DNA from: Roseibaca sp. Y0-43
GTDB taxonomy: Bacteria > Pseudomonadota > Alphaproteobacteria > Rhodobacterales > Rhodobacteraceae
Assembly: GCF_020667835.1 (NCBI RefSeq)
Contig: NZ_JAFMPR010000003.1
Span: forward strand, 62,001-126,000
Direction: 5' to 3'
DNA length: 64,000 bases
In this document: one piece after another, positions 1 to 9,370 of the stretch
How the letters are laid out: every line of letters begins with the position of its first letter
How positions within the stretch are numbered: the first letter of the stretch is position 1
The notes under the pieces: generated by a model
Seen by the model: the letters and a program-made list of their open reading frames with translations, nothing else
The model's database searches: none
What the model was told of the DNA's origin: nothing
Translations under genes and position numbers: made by a program

Positions 1-157
1 ATAGGCCCGCGCGACGCTCGATGATGTCGGCGGCGGTCACATTGCCCGTGCCCGACATGTCCCATTCCTGGATGAACCCGGCACCGGGGGTGCCATTGCC
101 TTGGGCCAGAACGGGCAGCGGAAGCAGCAGGGCAGCCGCAAGAAGCGAAATTTTCAT
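1..157 (-). CDS. Exported EF-hand-like protein (N-terminal part, cut by window start)
   Basis: Starts at the ATG complementary to 155-157 and runs off the left edge, so only about 52 residues are visible. Residues 1-19 look like a Sec signal peptide (KISLLAAALLLPLPVLAQ) with cleavage after an Ala-Gln site. The mature part carries a segment reading WDMSGTGNVTAADIIERR, which fits an EF-hand calcium loop (D at position 1, S, T, N and T at the ligand positions, D at position 12) although acidic ligands are partly replaced. Calcium binding is inferred from this pattern only. The gene is divergent from panC, with a 133-base gap holding the promoters of both. Confidence 0.7.
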   Translation of the reverse strand, partial: MKISLLAAALLLPLPVLAQGNGTPGAGFIQEWDMSGTGNVTAADIIERRAGL

Positions 158-290
158 AACTTGGTTTCCTTGTTTCAAGACATTCACATAAACGCATCTG
201 TCTTTCTATTCCGTCTTGACAGATTGTCGCAGCTTGGCAGCGGGCGTGGCGCACCGTAAAAGACCTTGGCGAACACCTCGGGGGGACCGA

Positions 291-1136
291 ATGGAAATCT
301 GCCGCACCAAGGCCGCGATCCGTGCATGGCGCAAAGGGGCGGGGCATGTCACCCTTGTGCCCACCATGGGCTTTTTGCACGACGGCCACATGTCGCTGGT
401 GCGTCGCGCGCAGGCCGAAGGGGGCCGCGTCGCCGTGTCGATTTTCGTGAACCCCACGCAGTTCGGCCCGACCGAAGACCTGTCCACCTACCCGCGTGAC
501 GAGGCCCGCGACCTGGACATGCTGCGCGACGCGGGCGTCGATGCCGTGTTCATCCCCGAGGTGGCAGAGGTCTATGACCCCACCGCCCAGACCATTGTCG
601 AGACGACCGAACTGGCCAAGGTCTTGATCGGCAAGCTGCGCCCCGGCCATTTTCGCGGCGTGGCGACCGTGGTGACGAAACTGTTCAACATCATCCGCCC
701 CGATGCCGCCGTTTTCGGCGAGAAGGACTACCAGCAACTGGCCGTGATCCGCACCATGGTGCGCGATCTGGACATGGATGTGCGCATCATCGGCGGCCCG
801 ATCATGCGAGAGGCGGACGGGCTGGCCATGTCCTCGCGCAATGTGCGGCTGACGCCAGAGGATCGCACGGCGGCCCCCATCCTGGCCCGCGCGCTGGAAG
901 AGGCCGCCGCCATGGCCCCCACCGGCACCACCGCGTCGCGCCTGCGCAGCCATGTGCGCGCTACGCTGGAACGCGAACCCCGTGCGCAAGTGCAATCGGT
1001 CGATATTCGCGATGCCGAAACCCTCGAAACCCTGTCCGGGCCGCTGACCCGGCCCGCCGTTATCCTGTTGGCGGTCAAGTTCGGTCAGGTCTTTCTGATC
1101 GACAACCGCGTCGTTTACCCCAAGGAGCAAGCATGA
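291..1136 (+). CDS. panC: Pantothenate synthetase (pantoate--beta-alanine ligase)
   Basis: ATP-dependent condensation of pantoate with beta-alanine, the last step of pantothenate (vitamin B5) synthesis in the cytoplasm. The 281-residue protein shows the family N-terminus [18 protein letters not shown] (nucleotide-binding HIGH-like motif), FVNPTQFGP, and the [10 protein letters not shown] and MSSRNVRL motifs. I chose the ATG at 291, preceded by a GGGGG Shine-Dalgarno-like run; an in-frame TTG at 216 would add 25 residues that do not resemble the family. The stop overlaps the panB start as ATGA, so the two are translationally coupled. Confidence 0.95.
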   Translation: MEICRTKAAIRAWRKGAGHVTLVPTMGFLHDGHMSLVRRAQAEGGRVAVSIFVNPTQFGPTEDLSTYPRDEARDLDMLRDAGVDAVFIPEVAEVYDPTAQTIVETTELAKVLIGKLRPGHFRGVATVVTKLFNIIRPDAAVFGEKDYQQLAVIRTMVRDLDMDVRIIGGPIMREADGLAMSSRNVRLTPEDRTAAPILARALEEAAAMAPTGTTASRLRSHVRATLEREPRAQVQSVDIRDAETLETLSGPLTRPAVILLAVKFGQVFLIDNRVVYPKEQA

Positions 1137-1942
1137 GCGCCCAAGCCCCCGTCCGCCGCATTACCGCGCCGCAAATCCGTGCCCGCAAAGGGGGCGAGCC
1201 GATCGTGTCGCTGACCAGCTACCACGCGCACACCGCTGCGATCGTAGACAAATACGCCGATTTCATCCTTGTGGGCGACAGTCTGGGCATGGTCATGCAC
1301 GGCATGGACAGCACCGTGGGCGTGCCGCTGGATTTGATGATCATGCACGGCAAGGCGGTGGTGCGCGGAACGCAGCGCGCGCTGATCGTGGTCGATATGC
1401 CCTTCGGCACCTACGAGGAAAGCCCGCAGGAAGCGTTCCGCAATGCCGCCAAGATCATGAAAGAAACCGCTTGCGGGGCCGTCAAGCTGGAAGGCGGTGC
1501 GCGCATGGCAGAGACGATCCGCTTCCTGTCCGAGCGCGGAATCCCCGTCATGGCGCATATCGGGCTGACGCCGCAATCGGTGAACACGATGGGCGGCTTC
1601 AAGGTGCAGGGCCGCGACGAGGCCGCCTGGGCCACGCATATCGACGACGCGGTTGCCGTGGCAGAGGCCGGCGCCTTCGCGCTGGTGGTCGAAGGTGTCG
1701 TCGAAGAACTGGCCGACCGCATCACCGCCGCCATCGACATCCCGACCATCGGCATCGGTGCATCCAAGAATTGCGACGGGCAGATCCTGGTGCTGGAAGA
1801 CATGCTTGGCCTGAACCCGCGCGTGCCGAAATTCGTGAAAATCTACGGCGACCTTGGCCCCGCCATCGAGCGCGCCGTGTCGGCCTATGCCGAAGAGGTC
1901 AAGGACCGCAGCTTCCCGACCTCTGACAACGTCTATCGCTAA
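1133..1942 (+). CDS. panB: 3-methyl-2-oxobutanoate hydroxymethyltransferase
   Basis: Transfers a hydroxymethyl group from 5,10-methylene-tetrahydrofolate to ketoisovalerate, the first committed step to pantothenate. The 269 residues match the usual family length and show the phosphoenolpyruvate-mutase-like barrel motifs [42 protein letters not shown] and the C-terminal [21 protein letters not shown]. It starts inside the panC stop (ATGA overlap), giving a panC-panB operon. It ends 18 bases from the convergent prephenate dehydratase gene. Confidence 0.96.
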   Translation: MSAQAPVRRITAPQIRARKGGEPIVSLTSYHAHTAAIVDKYADFILVGDSLGMVMHGMDSTVGVPLDLMIMHGKAVVRGTQRALIVVDMPFGTYEESPQEAFRNAAKIMKETACGAVKLEGGARMAETIRFLSERGIPVMAHIGLTPQSVNTMGGFKVQGRDEAAWATHIDDAVAVAEAGAFALVVEGVVEELADRITAAIDIPTIGIGASKNCDGQILVLEDMLGLNPRVPKFVKIYGDLGPAIERAVSAYAEEVKDRSFPTSDNVYR

Positions 1943-1960
1943 GGCGGGCTTGCGCGGCGC

Positions 1961-2794
1961 TTACCGCCGCGCGGCATCTGCCGGGTAGGTGCCAAGGATG
2001 TTCAGGTAGGACGTGAAATAGCGCAGCTCATCAAGCGCCAGTTTCACGTTGTCATCCTCTGGGTGGCCCTCGATCTCGGCGAAGAACTGGGTCGCGGTGA
2101 ACGACCCGTTCACCATGTAGCTTTCCAGCTTGACCATGTTCACGCCATTCGTGGCAAACCCGCCCATCGCTTTATAAAGCGCGGCGGGAATGTTGCGCAC
2201 GCGGAACAGGAAGCTGGTCATCATGCCGTGATCGCCCCGACGGGTCATGTCGGGTTTGGCCGCCATTATCAGGAACCGCGTGGTGTTGTCCGGCCGGTCC
2301 TCTATCTGCGGGGCCAGCACCTCTAGCCCGTAGATTTTGGCCGCCATCTCGCTGGCCAGCGCGGCATGGGTCGGGTCGCCCCGCTCGGCCACCTCGCGGG
2401 CGGCACGGGCGTTGTCGGAACTGACCACGCCCCGAATGCCGTGATCGCGCAGGAAGGTGGAACATTGCGGCAGGATCACCGGATGGCCATGCGCCTCTTG
2501 CACCTGCTCCAGTTTGGCACCGGGCAGGCCCAGCAGGTTCACATGCACACGCACGAATGCCTCGGCCACGATATGCAGCCCGCTTTCGGGCAGCAGCGAA
2601 TGCACATCGGCCACGCGCCCATAGATCGAGTTTTCGACCGCGACCATCGCCAGCTCTGCCTGCCCGTCGCGCACCGCCGCCATCGTGTCGTGAAAGGTGG
2701 CGCAGGGCAGCGGTTCGTAGTCAGGCCGCGTATCGGCGCAAGCCTGATGCCCGTAAGCGCCCAACTCTCCCTGAAAAGCGATTCTGGCAGTCAT
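1961..2794 (-). CDS. pheA: Prephenate dehydratase with ACT domain
   Basis: Converts prephenate to phenylpyruvate in phenylalanine synthesis. The 277-residue protein starts MTARIAFQGELGAYGHQA, the typical substrate-binding N-terminus, and has the DNTTRFLI catalytic motif near residue 190. This is followed by an ACT domain (SFLFRVRNIPAALYKAM, then MVKLESYMV) that in the family mediates feedback inhibition by phenylalanine. There is no chorismate mutase domain, so this is the monofunctional form. The reading frame stays open further upstream to 3490, but that extension is antisense to the cytochrome gene; the ATG at 2792-2794 fits the family. Confidence 0.93.
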   Translation of the reverse strand: MTARIAFQGELGAYGHQACADTRPDYEPLPCATFHDTMAAVRDGQAELAMVAVENSIYGRVADVHSLLPESGLHIVAEAFVRVHVNLLGLPGAKLEQVQEAHGHPVILPQCSTFLRDHGIRGVVSSDNARAAREVAERGDPTHAALASEMAAKIYGLEVLAPQIEDRPDNTTRFLIMAAKPDMTRRGDHGMMTSFLFRVRNIPAALYKAMGGFATNGVNMVKLESYMVNGSFTATQFFAEIEGHPEDDNVKLALDELRYFTSYLNILGTYPADAARR

Positions 2795-2814
2795 GTTTCC
2801 GCTCGCACCCTTCA

Positions 2815-2828
2815 AATTCGGCCGAATT
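2815..2828. promoter_or_regulatory. Perfect 14-base palindrome in the pheA/cytochrome c divergent region
   Basis: AATTCGGCCGAATT reads identically on both strands. It lies 20 bases upstream of the pheA start and 86 bases upstream of the cytochrome c start. A dimeric regulator site is possible, but chance is not excluded; no regulator can be named. Confidence 0.3.
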
Positions 2829-2914
2829 GACGATTTGTGACGGTAAGTATCGCTTGAAACCCGGCATGGGAAGCATGTAGATACCCCAAAATCGCTGAGG
2901 TTAGGGACTGCGCT

Positions 2915-3421
2915 ATGTTCGACACGATGGTGATAACGAAAACGGTGGCTTCGCTCTGCGGCGCTCTGCTCATCTTTTTGCTGGGCCTGTGGGCGGCAGA
3001 TGGGCTGTATGGCGCGCATCACGGCGATGAACCGCAAGCCTATGTCATCGACACGGGCGAGGAAGACACCAGCGCCGAACCCGCCGCCGAAGTGACCTTC
3101 GAGGAAGCGTTCCAGATGGCCGATGCCGATGCTGGCTCGCGCGTCTGGGGCCAGTGCCGCGCCTGCCACGCGCTGGAAGCCGGTCGCAACGGTGTCGGCC
3201 CCTACCTGCACGGCGTCGTGAACCGTCCCATCGGCGCGAACGAGGGCTTCAACTATTCCGGCGCGCTGAACCAGGTCGGCGATGTCTGGACGCCCGAGAA
3301 CCTGAACACCTTCATCTCTGGCCCGGCCAATGCAGCGCCCGGCACCTCGATGAACTTTCGCGGGATTGCCGATGTGCAGGACCGTGCGAACCTGATCGCC
3401 TATATCCAAAGCCAAAGCTGA
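2915..3421 (+). CDS. Membrane-anchored class I cytochrome c
   Basis: A 168-residue c-type cytochrome tethered to the inner membrane, resembling the CycM/cytochrome c-y group of Rhodobacteraceae that carries electrons from the bc1 complex to terminal oxidases or reaction centres. Residues about 8-28 form an uncleaved membrane anchor. An acidic linker (about 37-65) follows. The haem site is CRACH with Cys81, Cys84 and His85, and the likely distal ligand is Met146 in PGTSMNF. The gene is monocistronic, divergent from pheA, and is followed by a strong intrinsic terminator. The exact subclass cannot be settled without alignment. Confidence 0.88.
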   Translation: MFDTMVITKTVASLCGALLIFLLGLWAADGLYGAHHGDEPQAYVIDTGEEDTSAEPAAEVTFEEAFQMADADAGSRVWGQCRACHALEAGRNGVGPYLHGVVNRPIGANEGFNYSGALNQVGDVWTPENLNTFISGPANAAPGTSMNFRGIADVQDRANLIAYIQSQS

Positions 3422-3446
3422 TTGACCGCTTTGCGCGACGCACTCG

Positions 3447-3486
3447 CAGGCCGTCCGATCCGCTCGGACGGCCTGTTTGCTTTTTG
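3447..3486 (+). terminator. Intrinsic terminator of the cytochrome c gene
   Basis: A 12-base-pair perfect stem (3447-3458 with 3464-3475, core GGCCGTCCGA) closes a 5-base loop and is followed by TTTGCTTTTT. It sits 25 bases after the cytochrome stop codon. Confidence 0.85.
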
Positions 3487-3527
3487 GCACAAACGATCAA
3501 AATCACTTGTGAAGCGCGGTGAATCAG

Positions 3528-3551
3528 CGCGCGCTTGTCGACAGGCGCGCG
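3528..3551. promoter_or_regulatory. 24-base near-perfect palindrome upstream of yejA
   Basis: CGCGCGC then T, TGTCGACA, G then GCGCGCG: symmetric about 3539/3540 except for one T/G mismatch pair. It is 62 bases upstream of the yejA start, where an operator or a leader hairpin would be expected. No regulator gene is adjacent. Confidence 0.4.
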
Positions 3552-3613
3552 GAAACACTAAATACTAGGGATCAGCTCCGCGTCAGACGGGGTGCAGCAG
3601 GAGGAGTTGCCAG

Positions 3614-5512
3614 ATGTTCCAACGCTTTACACGCGCCGCGATGCTGTCGGGCCTGACCCTTGCACTGCTGGTCCCGCCACTCGCCGCACAAGACGACACG
3701 GTCATCCGTGCGCATGGCTACTCTTTCTATGGCGATCTGAGCTATCCGCCCGATTTCACCCATTTCAATTACGTGAACCCCGACGCGCCCAAGGGCGGCG
3801 CGATTTCGCTTTCGGCACAGGGCACGTTCGACAGCATGAACCCGTTCACGCGGCTGGGGCGTGCGGGCGCGCTGTCATCGTCGATGTATGAAAGCCTGCT
3901 GGAAACGGCGGAACCGATGGGCGGCGGCATGGTGCCGGCCGATGCCTATGGCGAATATTACGGCCTGCTGGCGCACACGGTCGAATACCCGCCCACCAAG
4001 GAATGGGTCATCTTCCACCTGCGCCCCGAAGCGCGGTTCTCTGACGGCACACCGCTGACCGCGCATGACGTGGTGTTCAGCCACAACCTGTTCATCGAAC
4101 AGGGCTTGCCGTCCTACAGCCAGGCCGTCAGCCAGCGCGTGCTGAGCGCCGAGGCGCTGGACGATCACACCGTGCGCTTCACCTTCGCCGACGGCATTTC
4201 GCGCCGCTCGCTGATCGACCAAGTCGGCAGCACGCCGGTGTTTTCCAAGGCGTGGTATGAGGAAACCGGCGCGCGGCTGGATGAATCGCGCATGGAAATC
4301 TCGCCCGGCTCTGGCCCCTATGTGCTGGACGAGTTCGAGGTGAACCGCTCGATCACCTATCGCCGCGACCCGAATTATTGGGGCGCCGACCTGCCCAACA
4401 ATGTAGGCCGCCACAATTTCGATGAGATCCGCATCGAGTATTTCGCCGATGGGGCCGCCGCCTTCGAGGGCTTCAAAAGCGGCATCTACACGTTCCGCGC
4501 CGAAAACAACTCGCGCCAATGGGCGACAGGTTATGATTTCCCGGCCATCGAGCGCGGTTTTGTCGTGCGGAACGAATTGCCCTCTGGCCTGCCGCCCACA
4601 CCCACCGGGTTTGTCTTCAACCTTGGCCGCGAAAAGTTCCAAGACCCCCGCGTGCGCGAGGCGATTTCGCTTGCCTTCAATTTCGAATGGACAAACGAAA
4701 CCCTGCAATACGGCCTGTTCAAGCCGCGCGCGTCCTATACCCAAGGCACCCGCCTGCAAGCCGATGGCCCGCCCGAAGGGCTGGAACTGGCGCTGCTGGA
4801 AAGCCTTGGCGATCTGGTCCCGCCCGCCATGCTGACAGAGCCCGCGCGCGTGCCGCATCTGTCCAGCGCCGAGCGCTTGGCGGACCGGGGCAATATCCGC
4901 CGCGCCCGCGCCTTGCTGGAGGAAGCGGGCTGGACCGTGGATGACGCGGGCGCGCTGCGCAACGCGGCAGGCGAGCAGATGGTGATCGAAATCCCCGTCT
5001 CTTCCGCCGGATCGGCCACGATGGATTCCATCGTCGAAACCTATACCCAGAACCTTGGCCTGCTCGGCATAGACGCGCAGTTCCAGCGGATCGACGCGGC
5101 CCAGCACACTGACCGCCGCCGCAACCGCGATTATGACATGATCTTCGACCAGTATGGCGCGTTCATGGATACCGGCACCGGGCTGAACCAGCGATACGGA
5201 TCGGAAACCGCCGAATTCAGCCTGTTCAACCCGGCGGGCCTTGCCAGCCCCTTGGTCGATGCGATCATCGAGGCCTCTTTGAACGCCGACAGCCCGGAAA
5301 CCCGCGACGCGGCCCTGATGGCCTTGGACCGTGCGCTTCGGCAGGAACTGATTATGGTGCCCGCATGGTATAACGATACCGTCTGGGTCGCCTATTGGGA
5401 CGTGTTCAAACATCCCGAAACCATCCCGCCCTTTTCCACCGGAGAGCTGGATTTCTGGTGGTATGACGCCGAGCGCGCGGCCGAACTGCGCGCCGCGGGC
5501 GCGCTGAGGTAA
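3614..5512 (+). CDS. yejA: Peptide ABC transporter substrate-binding protein, YejA type
   Basis: Periplasmic binding protein of a family 5 (oligopeptide/dipeptide) ABC importer. The 632 residues include a Sec signal peptide (about 1-25, ending PPLAAQ) and family motifs such as FDSMNPFTRLGRAG, WVIFHLRPEARFSDGTPLTAHDVVFS and VREAISLAFNFEWTNETL. The length and the four-gene order with yejB, yejE and yejF match the YejABEF transporter, which in enterobacteria takes up oligopeptides and microcin C. A GGAGGAG ribosome site lies just before the ATG. The operon has 3-base spacing or 4-base overlaps throughout. Confidence 0.92.
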   Translation: MFQRFTRAAMLSGLTLALLVPPLAAQDDTVIRAHGYSFYGDLSYPPDFTHFNYVNPDAPKGGAISLSAQGTFDSMNPFTRLGRAGALSSSMYESLLETAEPMGGGMVPADAYGEYYGLLAHTVEYPPTKEWVIFHLRPEARFSDGTPLTAHDVVFSHNLFIEQGLPSYSQAVSQRVLSAEALDDHTVRFTFADGISRRSLIDQVGSTPVFSKAWYEETGARLDESRMEISPGSGPYVLDEFEVNRSITYRRDPNYWGADLPNNVGRHNFDEIRIEYFADGAAAFEGFKSGIYTFRAENNSRQWATGYDFPAIERGFVVRNELPSGLPPTPTGFVFNLGREKFQDPRVREAISLAFNFEWTNETLQYGLFKPRASYTQGTRLQADGPPEGLELALLESLGDLVPPAMLTEPARVPHLSSAERLADRGNIRRARALLEEAGWTVDDAGALRNAAGEQMVIEIPVSSAGSATMDSIVETYTQNLGLLGIDAQFQRIDAAQHTDRRRNRDYDMIFDQYGAFMDTGTGLNQRYGSETAEFSLFNPAGLASPLVDAIIEASLNADSPETRDAALMALDRALRQELIMVPAWYNDTVWVAYWDVFKHPETIPPFSTGELDFWWYDAERAAELRAAGALR

Positions 5513-5515
5513 TCC

Positions 5516-6604
5516 ATGGGCGCCTATATCGCGCGACGCCTGCTTCTCATCATCCCCACGCTGCTGGGGGTGATGATGATCAACTTCTTCCTGGTGCAAT
5601 TCGTGCCCGGCGGCCCGATCGAGCAGGTGATCGCCCGCATGGAAGGGCAAGGCAACGTCTTTGGCGCGTTCGACGGCGCAGGCGCGGATGTGAACGCGGG
5701 CGCGGTCGAAAACGAACGCTACCTTGGCGCGCGCGGCCTGCCCCCCGAATTCATAGAGGAACTGGAGCGCGAATTCGGCTTCGACAAACCGCCGCTGGAG
5801 CGGTTCCTGCACATGATGGGGAATTACATCCGCTTCGATTTCGGCGAAAGCTACTTCCGCTCGATTTCCGTGGTCGATCTGGTGCTGGAAAAGCTGCCGG
5901 TGTCGATCACGCTGGGGCTGTGGTCCACGCTGATCGCCTATGCCGTGTCCATTCCCTTGGGCATTCGCAAGGCGGTGCGCGACGGCACGCGGTTCGACAC
6001 CTTCACATCCGGCCTGATTATCGTGGCCTATGCCATTCCCGGTTTCCTGTTCGCCATCCTTTTGCTGGTGCTGTTCGCAGGTGGGTCATATTACCAGATC
6101 TTCCCCGCGCGCGGCCTGACATCGCCACAAGAGGTGTGGGACACGCTTTCCCCCATCGGCAAGGTTCTGGACTACCTGTGGCACATCACGCTGCCGGTCA
6201 TCGCTTCGACCATCTCGGCCTTTGCCACGCTCACGCTGCTGACGAAGAACAGCTTTCTGGATGAAATCCGCAAGCAATACGTCATGACCGCCCGCGCCAA
6301 AGGGCTGATGGAAAACCGCGTGCTGTATGGCCATGTGTTCCGCAATGCCATGCTGATCGTGATCGCGGGCTTTCCGGCGGTGTTCGTGGGCGTGTTCTTT
6401 GGCGGGTCGCTGATTATCGAGACGATCTTTTCGCTCGACGGTCTGGGCCGCTTGGGGTTCGAGGCGGTGGTCGCGCGTGACTATCCCGTCATGTTCGGCA
6501 CGCTCTTCGTGTTCAGCCTGCTGGGCCTGTTGGTCGGGCTGCTGTCGGACCTGATGTATGTTTGGATCGACCCGCGCATCGACTTTGAATCGCGAGAGAC
6601 CTGA
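5516..6604 (+). CDS. yejB: Peptide ABC transporter permease, YejB type
   Basis: Inner-membrane subunit (362 residues) of the yejABEF importer. The N-terminal helix ([21 protein letters not shown]), a periplasmic insertion around residues 30-100 and a C-terminal membrane domain with the DppB-like segment [23 protein letters not shown] (the ATPase-contact EAA loop) are visible. It follows yejA after 3 bases and precedes yejE after 3 bases. Confidence 0.93.
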   Translation: MGAYIARRLLLIIPTLLGVMMINFFLVQFVPGGPIEQVIARMEGQGNVFGAFDGAGADVNAGAVENERYLGARGLPPEFIEELEREFGFDKPPLERFLHMMGNYIRFDFGESYFRSISVVDLVLEKLPVSITLGLWSTLIAYAVSIPLGIRKAVRDGTRFDTFTSGLIIVAYAIPGFLFAILLLVLFAGGSYYQIFPARGLTSPQEVWDTLSPIGKVLDYLWHITLPVIASTISAFATLTLLTKNSFLDEIRKQYVMTARAKGLMENRVLYGHVFRNAMLIVIAGFPAVFVGVFFGGSLIIETIFSLDGLGRLGFEAVVARDYPVMFGTLFVFSLLGLLVGLLSDLMYVWIDPRIDFESRET

Positions 6605-6607
6605 GCC

Positions 6608-7759
6608 ATGGATCAGCGCAACTTCTTGCCGCAAGCCGAGGCACAAAGCCGCTTCACGCTGTCGCCGTTGAACCAGCGCCGCTGGGGGAATTTCAAGGCG
6701 AACCGCCGTGCCTTCTGGTCGCTGGTGGTGCTGGGCACGCTGTATGTCTTCTCGCTCTTCGCGGAATTCATCGCCAATGACCGCCCCATCATCATCAACT
6801 ACCAAGGCGAATATTACTTCCCCATCGGCAATTTCTACGCCGAAACCACCTTCGGCGGCGATTTCCGGACAGAGGCGCAATATACCGACCCCGTGGTGCA
6901 ATGCCTGATCCGCGCGGGCGGGGCGGAACTTTGCTTCGACGACCCGGAGGAAGCGACCGCACAAGCCGCGACCGGGCTGGTCGAGGGCGAAGAGATCACC
7001 CAAGGCTGGATGATCTGGCCGCCCATCCCCTATAGCTACGACACGGTCAACGACATCGGCCGCGCCGCCCCCTCGCCGCCCGATGGCAACCACCTGCTGG
7101 GAACGGACGACACCGCGCGCGATGTTCTGGCGCGCATCATTTACGGGTTCCGGCTGTCGATAAGCTTTGCCATCGTGGTCACGGCCCTGACCTCTGTCAT
7201 CGGCATCGCGGCGGGCGCGGTTCAGGGCTATTTCGGCGGGGTTCTGGACCTCTTGTTCCAGCGCGTGATCGAGCTTTGGAACTCTGTCCCATCCATCTAC
7301 ATCATCATCATCATCTCCAGCATGGTGGCGATGAATTTCTGGCTGCTCGTGTTCCTGATGACGCTCTTCGGCTGGACCGGGCTTGTGGGCGTGGTTCGCG
7401 CCGAATTCCTGCGCGCGCGCAATTACGAATACGTCCGCGCCGCCAAAGCCTTGGGCGTGTCGAACGCGCGGATCATGTTCCGCCATGTGCTGCCCAACGC
7501 GATGGTTGCCACCCTGACCTTCCTGCCCTTCATCATCACCGGCGTGATCGGATCGCTTGCCGCGCTGGATTTCCTTGGCTTCGGCCTGCCGTCCTCCGCC
7601 CCATCGCTTGGGGAGTTGACGCTTCAGGCCAAGAACAACCTGCAAGCGCCGTGGCTGGGCTTTTCGGCCTTTTTCACCTTCGCGATCATGCTGTCGCTTC
7701 TGGTCTTCATCTTTGAAGGGGTGCGCGACGCGTTCGACCCCAGAAAGACGTTCAAATGA
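6608..7759 (+). CDS. yejE: Peptide ABC transporter permease, YejE type
   Basis: Second membrane subunit (383 residues). An N-terminal helix at about 36-55 is followed by a long periplasmic loop rich in acidic residues. The DppC-like core begins at HLLGTDDTARDVLARIIYGFRLS. The EAA loop reads FLRARNYEYVRAAKALGVSNARIMFRHVLPN. The last codons overlap yejF by 4 bases, indicating coupled translation. Confidence 0.93.
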   Translation: MDQRNFLPQAEAQSRFTLSPLNQRRWGNFKANRRAFWSLVVLGTLYVFSLFAEFIANDRPIIINYQGEYYFPIGNFYAETTFGGDFRTEAQYTDPVVQCLIRAGGAELCFDDPEEATAQAATGLVEGEEITQGWMIWPPIPYSYDTVNDIGRAAPSPPDGNHLLGTDDTARDVLARIIYGFRLSISFAIVVTALTSVIGIAAGAVQGYFGGVLDLLFQRVIELWNSVPSIYIIIIISSMVAMNFWLLVFLMTLFGWTGLVGVVRAEFLRARNYEYVRAAKALGVSNARIMFRHVLPNAMVATLTFLPFIITGVIGSLAALDFLGFGLPSSAPSLGELTLQAKNNLQAPWLGFSAFFTFAIMLSLLVFIFEGVRDAFDPRKTFK

Positions 7760-9357
7760 GCTTGCTGAACGTCAAAGACCTGAACGTCACCTTCATGCAG
7801 GATGGCCAGCCCGCGCGTGCCGTGCGCGGCGTGTCGTTCCATGTAGAGCAGGGCGAAACGGTTGCGCTGGTGGGTGAATCCGGGTCGGGAAAATCGGTGA
7901 GCGCATTGTCTTGCGTGGGGCTGTTGCCGGATGCGGCGCAGGTAGGCGGATCCGTCACCTTCAAGGGCGAGGAACTGATCGGCGCAAGCGATGCCAAGCT
8001 GCGGCAGGTGCGCGGCAATGACATCAGCTTCATCTTCCAAGAGCCGATGACGTCGCTGAACCCGCTGCACACGATTGAAAAGCAGATCGCCGAAAGCCTG
8101 TCGCTGCATCAGGGCTTGTCGGGGTCTGCCGCGCGCGCCCGCGTGCTGGACCTGCTGAACAAGGTGGGTATCCGCGATGCGGAATCCCGGCTGTCGGCCT
8201 ATCCGCACCAGCTATCGGGCGGGCAACGCCAGCGCGTGATGATCGCCATGGCGCTGGCCAATGGCCCAGAATTGCTGGTCGCGGATGAACCGACCACGGC
8301 GCTGGATGTGACCATTCAGGCGCAAATCCTCGAACTGCTGGTCGATCTGAAACGTGCCGAGGGGATGAGCCTGTTGTTCATCACCCATGACCTGAACATC
8401 GTGCGCCGATTTGCCGACCGTGTCTGTGTCATGCAGCAGGGCCAGATCGTCGAACAGGGCAAGACATCCGAGATTTTCGCCAATCCCCAGCACCCCTATA
8501 CGCGCAAACTGCTGGCCGCCGAACAGCATGGCGCGCCCGCCCCTGTGCCCGATGGCGCGGCAGAGGTGTTGCGCACCGATGGTTTGCGCATCTGGTTCCC
8601 CATTCATCGCGGGTTCCTGCGCCGCACCGTGGGGCATGTGAAGGCCGTCAATGGGGCCAGCCTGACGCTGCGCGCGGGCGAAACACTGGGCATCGTGGGC
8701 GAATCCGGGTCGGGCAAGACCACGCTTGCACTGGCCATCCTGCGGTTGATTTCCAGCGAGGGGCCGATCTGGTTCAACGGCACCGACATTCAGGGCCGCA
8801 AATCTGCCGAGCTGCGCAGCTTGCGGCGCGACGTGCAGATCGTGTTCCAAGACCCGTTCGGCAGCCTTAGCCCCCGCATGACAGTGGAACAGATCATCGC
8901 CGAAGGCTTGGGCGTGCATGGTATCCCCACCGGGCGGTCCGAGCGCGAGCTCGTGGCAGAGATCATGACAGAGGTTGGACTGGACCCCGCCACGATGGAA
9001 CGCTACCCGCATGAGTTTTCCGGCGGGCAGCGCCAGCGCATCGCGATCGCGCGCGCCATGATCCTGCGGCCCAAGCTGCTGGTGCTGGACGAGCCGACCT
9101 CGGCGCTGGACATGACCGTGCAGGTGCAGATCGTGGAACTGCTGCGCGACTTGCAGCGCCGTCACGGGCTGGCCTATCTGTTCATCAGCCACGATTTGCG
9201 CGTGGTGCGGGCGCTGTCGCACAAGATCGTGGTCATGAAACAGGGCGATGTGGTGGAAAGCGGCACGGTCGACCAGGTGTTCGATGCCCCGCAAAACCCC
9301 TACACCCGTGCCCTTCTGGCCGCCGCGTTCGACATGACCGCCATCGGCGCGGACTAA
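7756..9357 (+). CDS. yejF: Peptide ABC transporter ATPase, fused tandem YejF type
   Basis: Energises the yejABE importer. The 533 residues hold two complete ABC domains. The first has a Walker A GESGSGKS, signature LSGGQRQR and Walker [13 protein letters not shown]; the second has [17 protein letters not shown] and [12 protein letters not shown]. Each ends with the oligopeptide-ABC C-terminal motif ([11 protein letters not shown] and [12 protein letters not shown]). This double-ATPase form replaces the separate OppD/OppF subunits, as in E. coli YejF. Confidence 0.95.
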   Translation: MSLLNVKDLNVTFMQDGQPARAVRGVSFHVEQGETVALVGESGSGKSVSALSCVGLLPDAAQVGGSVTFKGEELIGASDAKLRQVRGNDISFIFQEPMTSLNPLHTIEKQIAESLSLHQGLSGSAARARVLDLLNKVGIRDAESRLSAYPHQLSGGQRQRVMIAMALANGPELLVADEPTTALDVTIQAQILELLVDLKRAEGMSLLFITHDLNIVRRFADRVCVMQQGQIVEQGKTSEIFANPQHPYTRKLLAAEQHGAPAPVPDGAAEVLRTDGLRIWFPIHRGFLRRTVGHVKAVNGASLTLRAGETLGIVGESGSGKTTLALAILRLISSEGPIWFNGTDIQGRKSAELRSLRRDVQIVFQDPFGSLSPRMTVEQIIAEGLGVHGIPTGRSERELVAEIMTEVGLDPATMERYPHEFSGGQRQRIAIARAMILRPKLLVLDEPTSALDMTVQVQIVELLRDLQRRHGLAYLFISHDLRVVRALSHKIVVMKQGDVVESGTVDQVFDAPQNPYTRALLAAAFDMTAIGAD

Positions 9358-9370
9358 GGGGGGTAATGGC

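Noticed and set aside
216-290. TTG at 216 as the panC start, or TTGACA at 216-221 as a promoter -35
   Set aside because: The 25 added residues do not match the pantothenate synthetase N-terminus and the ATG at 291 has a G-rich ribosome site. No acceptable -10 lies about 17 bases after TTGACA.
3875-5812. 645-residue open frame antisense to yejA and yejB
   Set aside because: Compositional shadow of a high-GC gene; the translation is His/Arg/Gly-rich without motifs, whereas yejA on the other strand is a clear family member.
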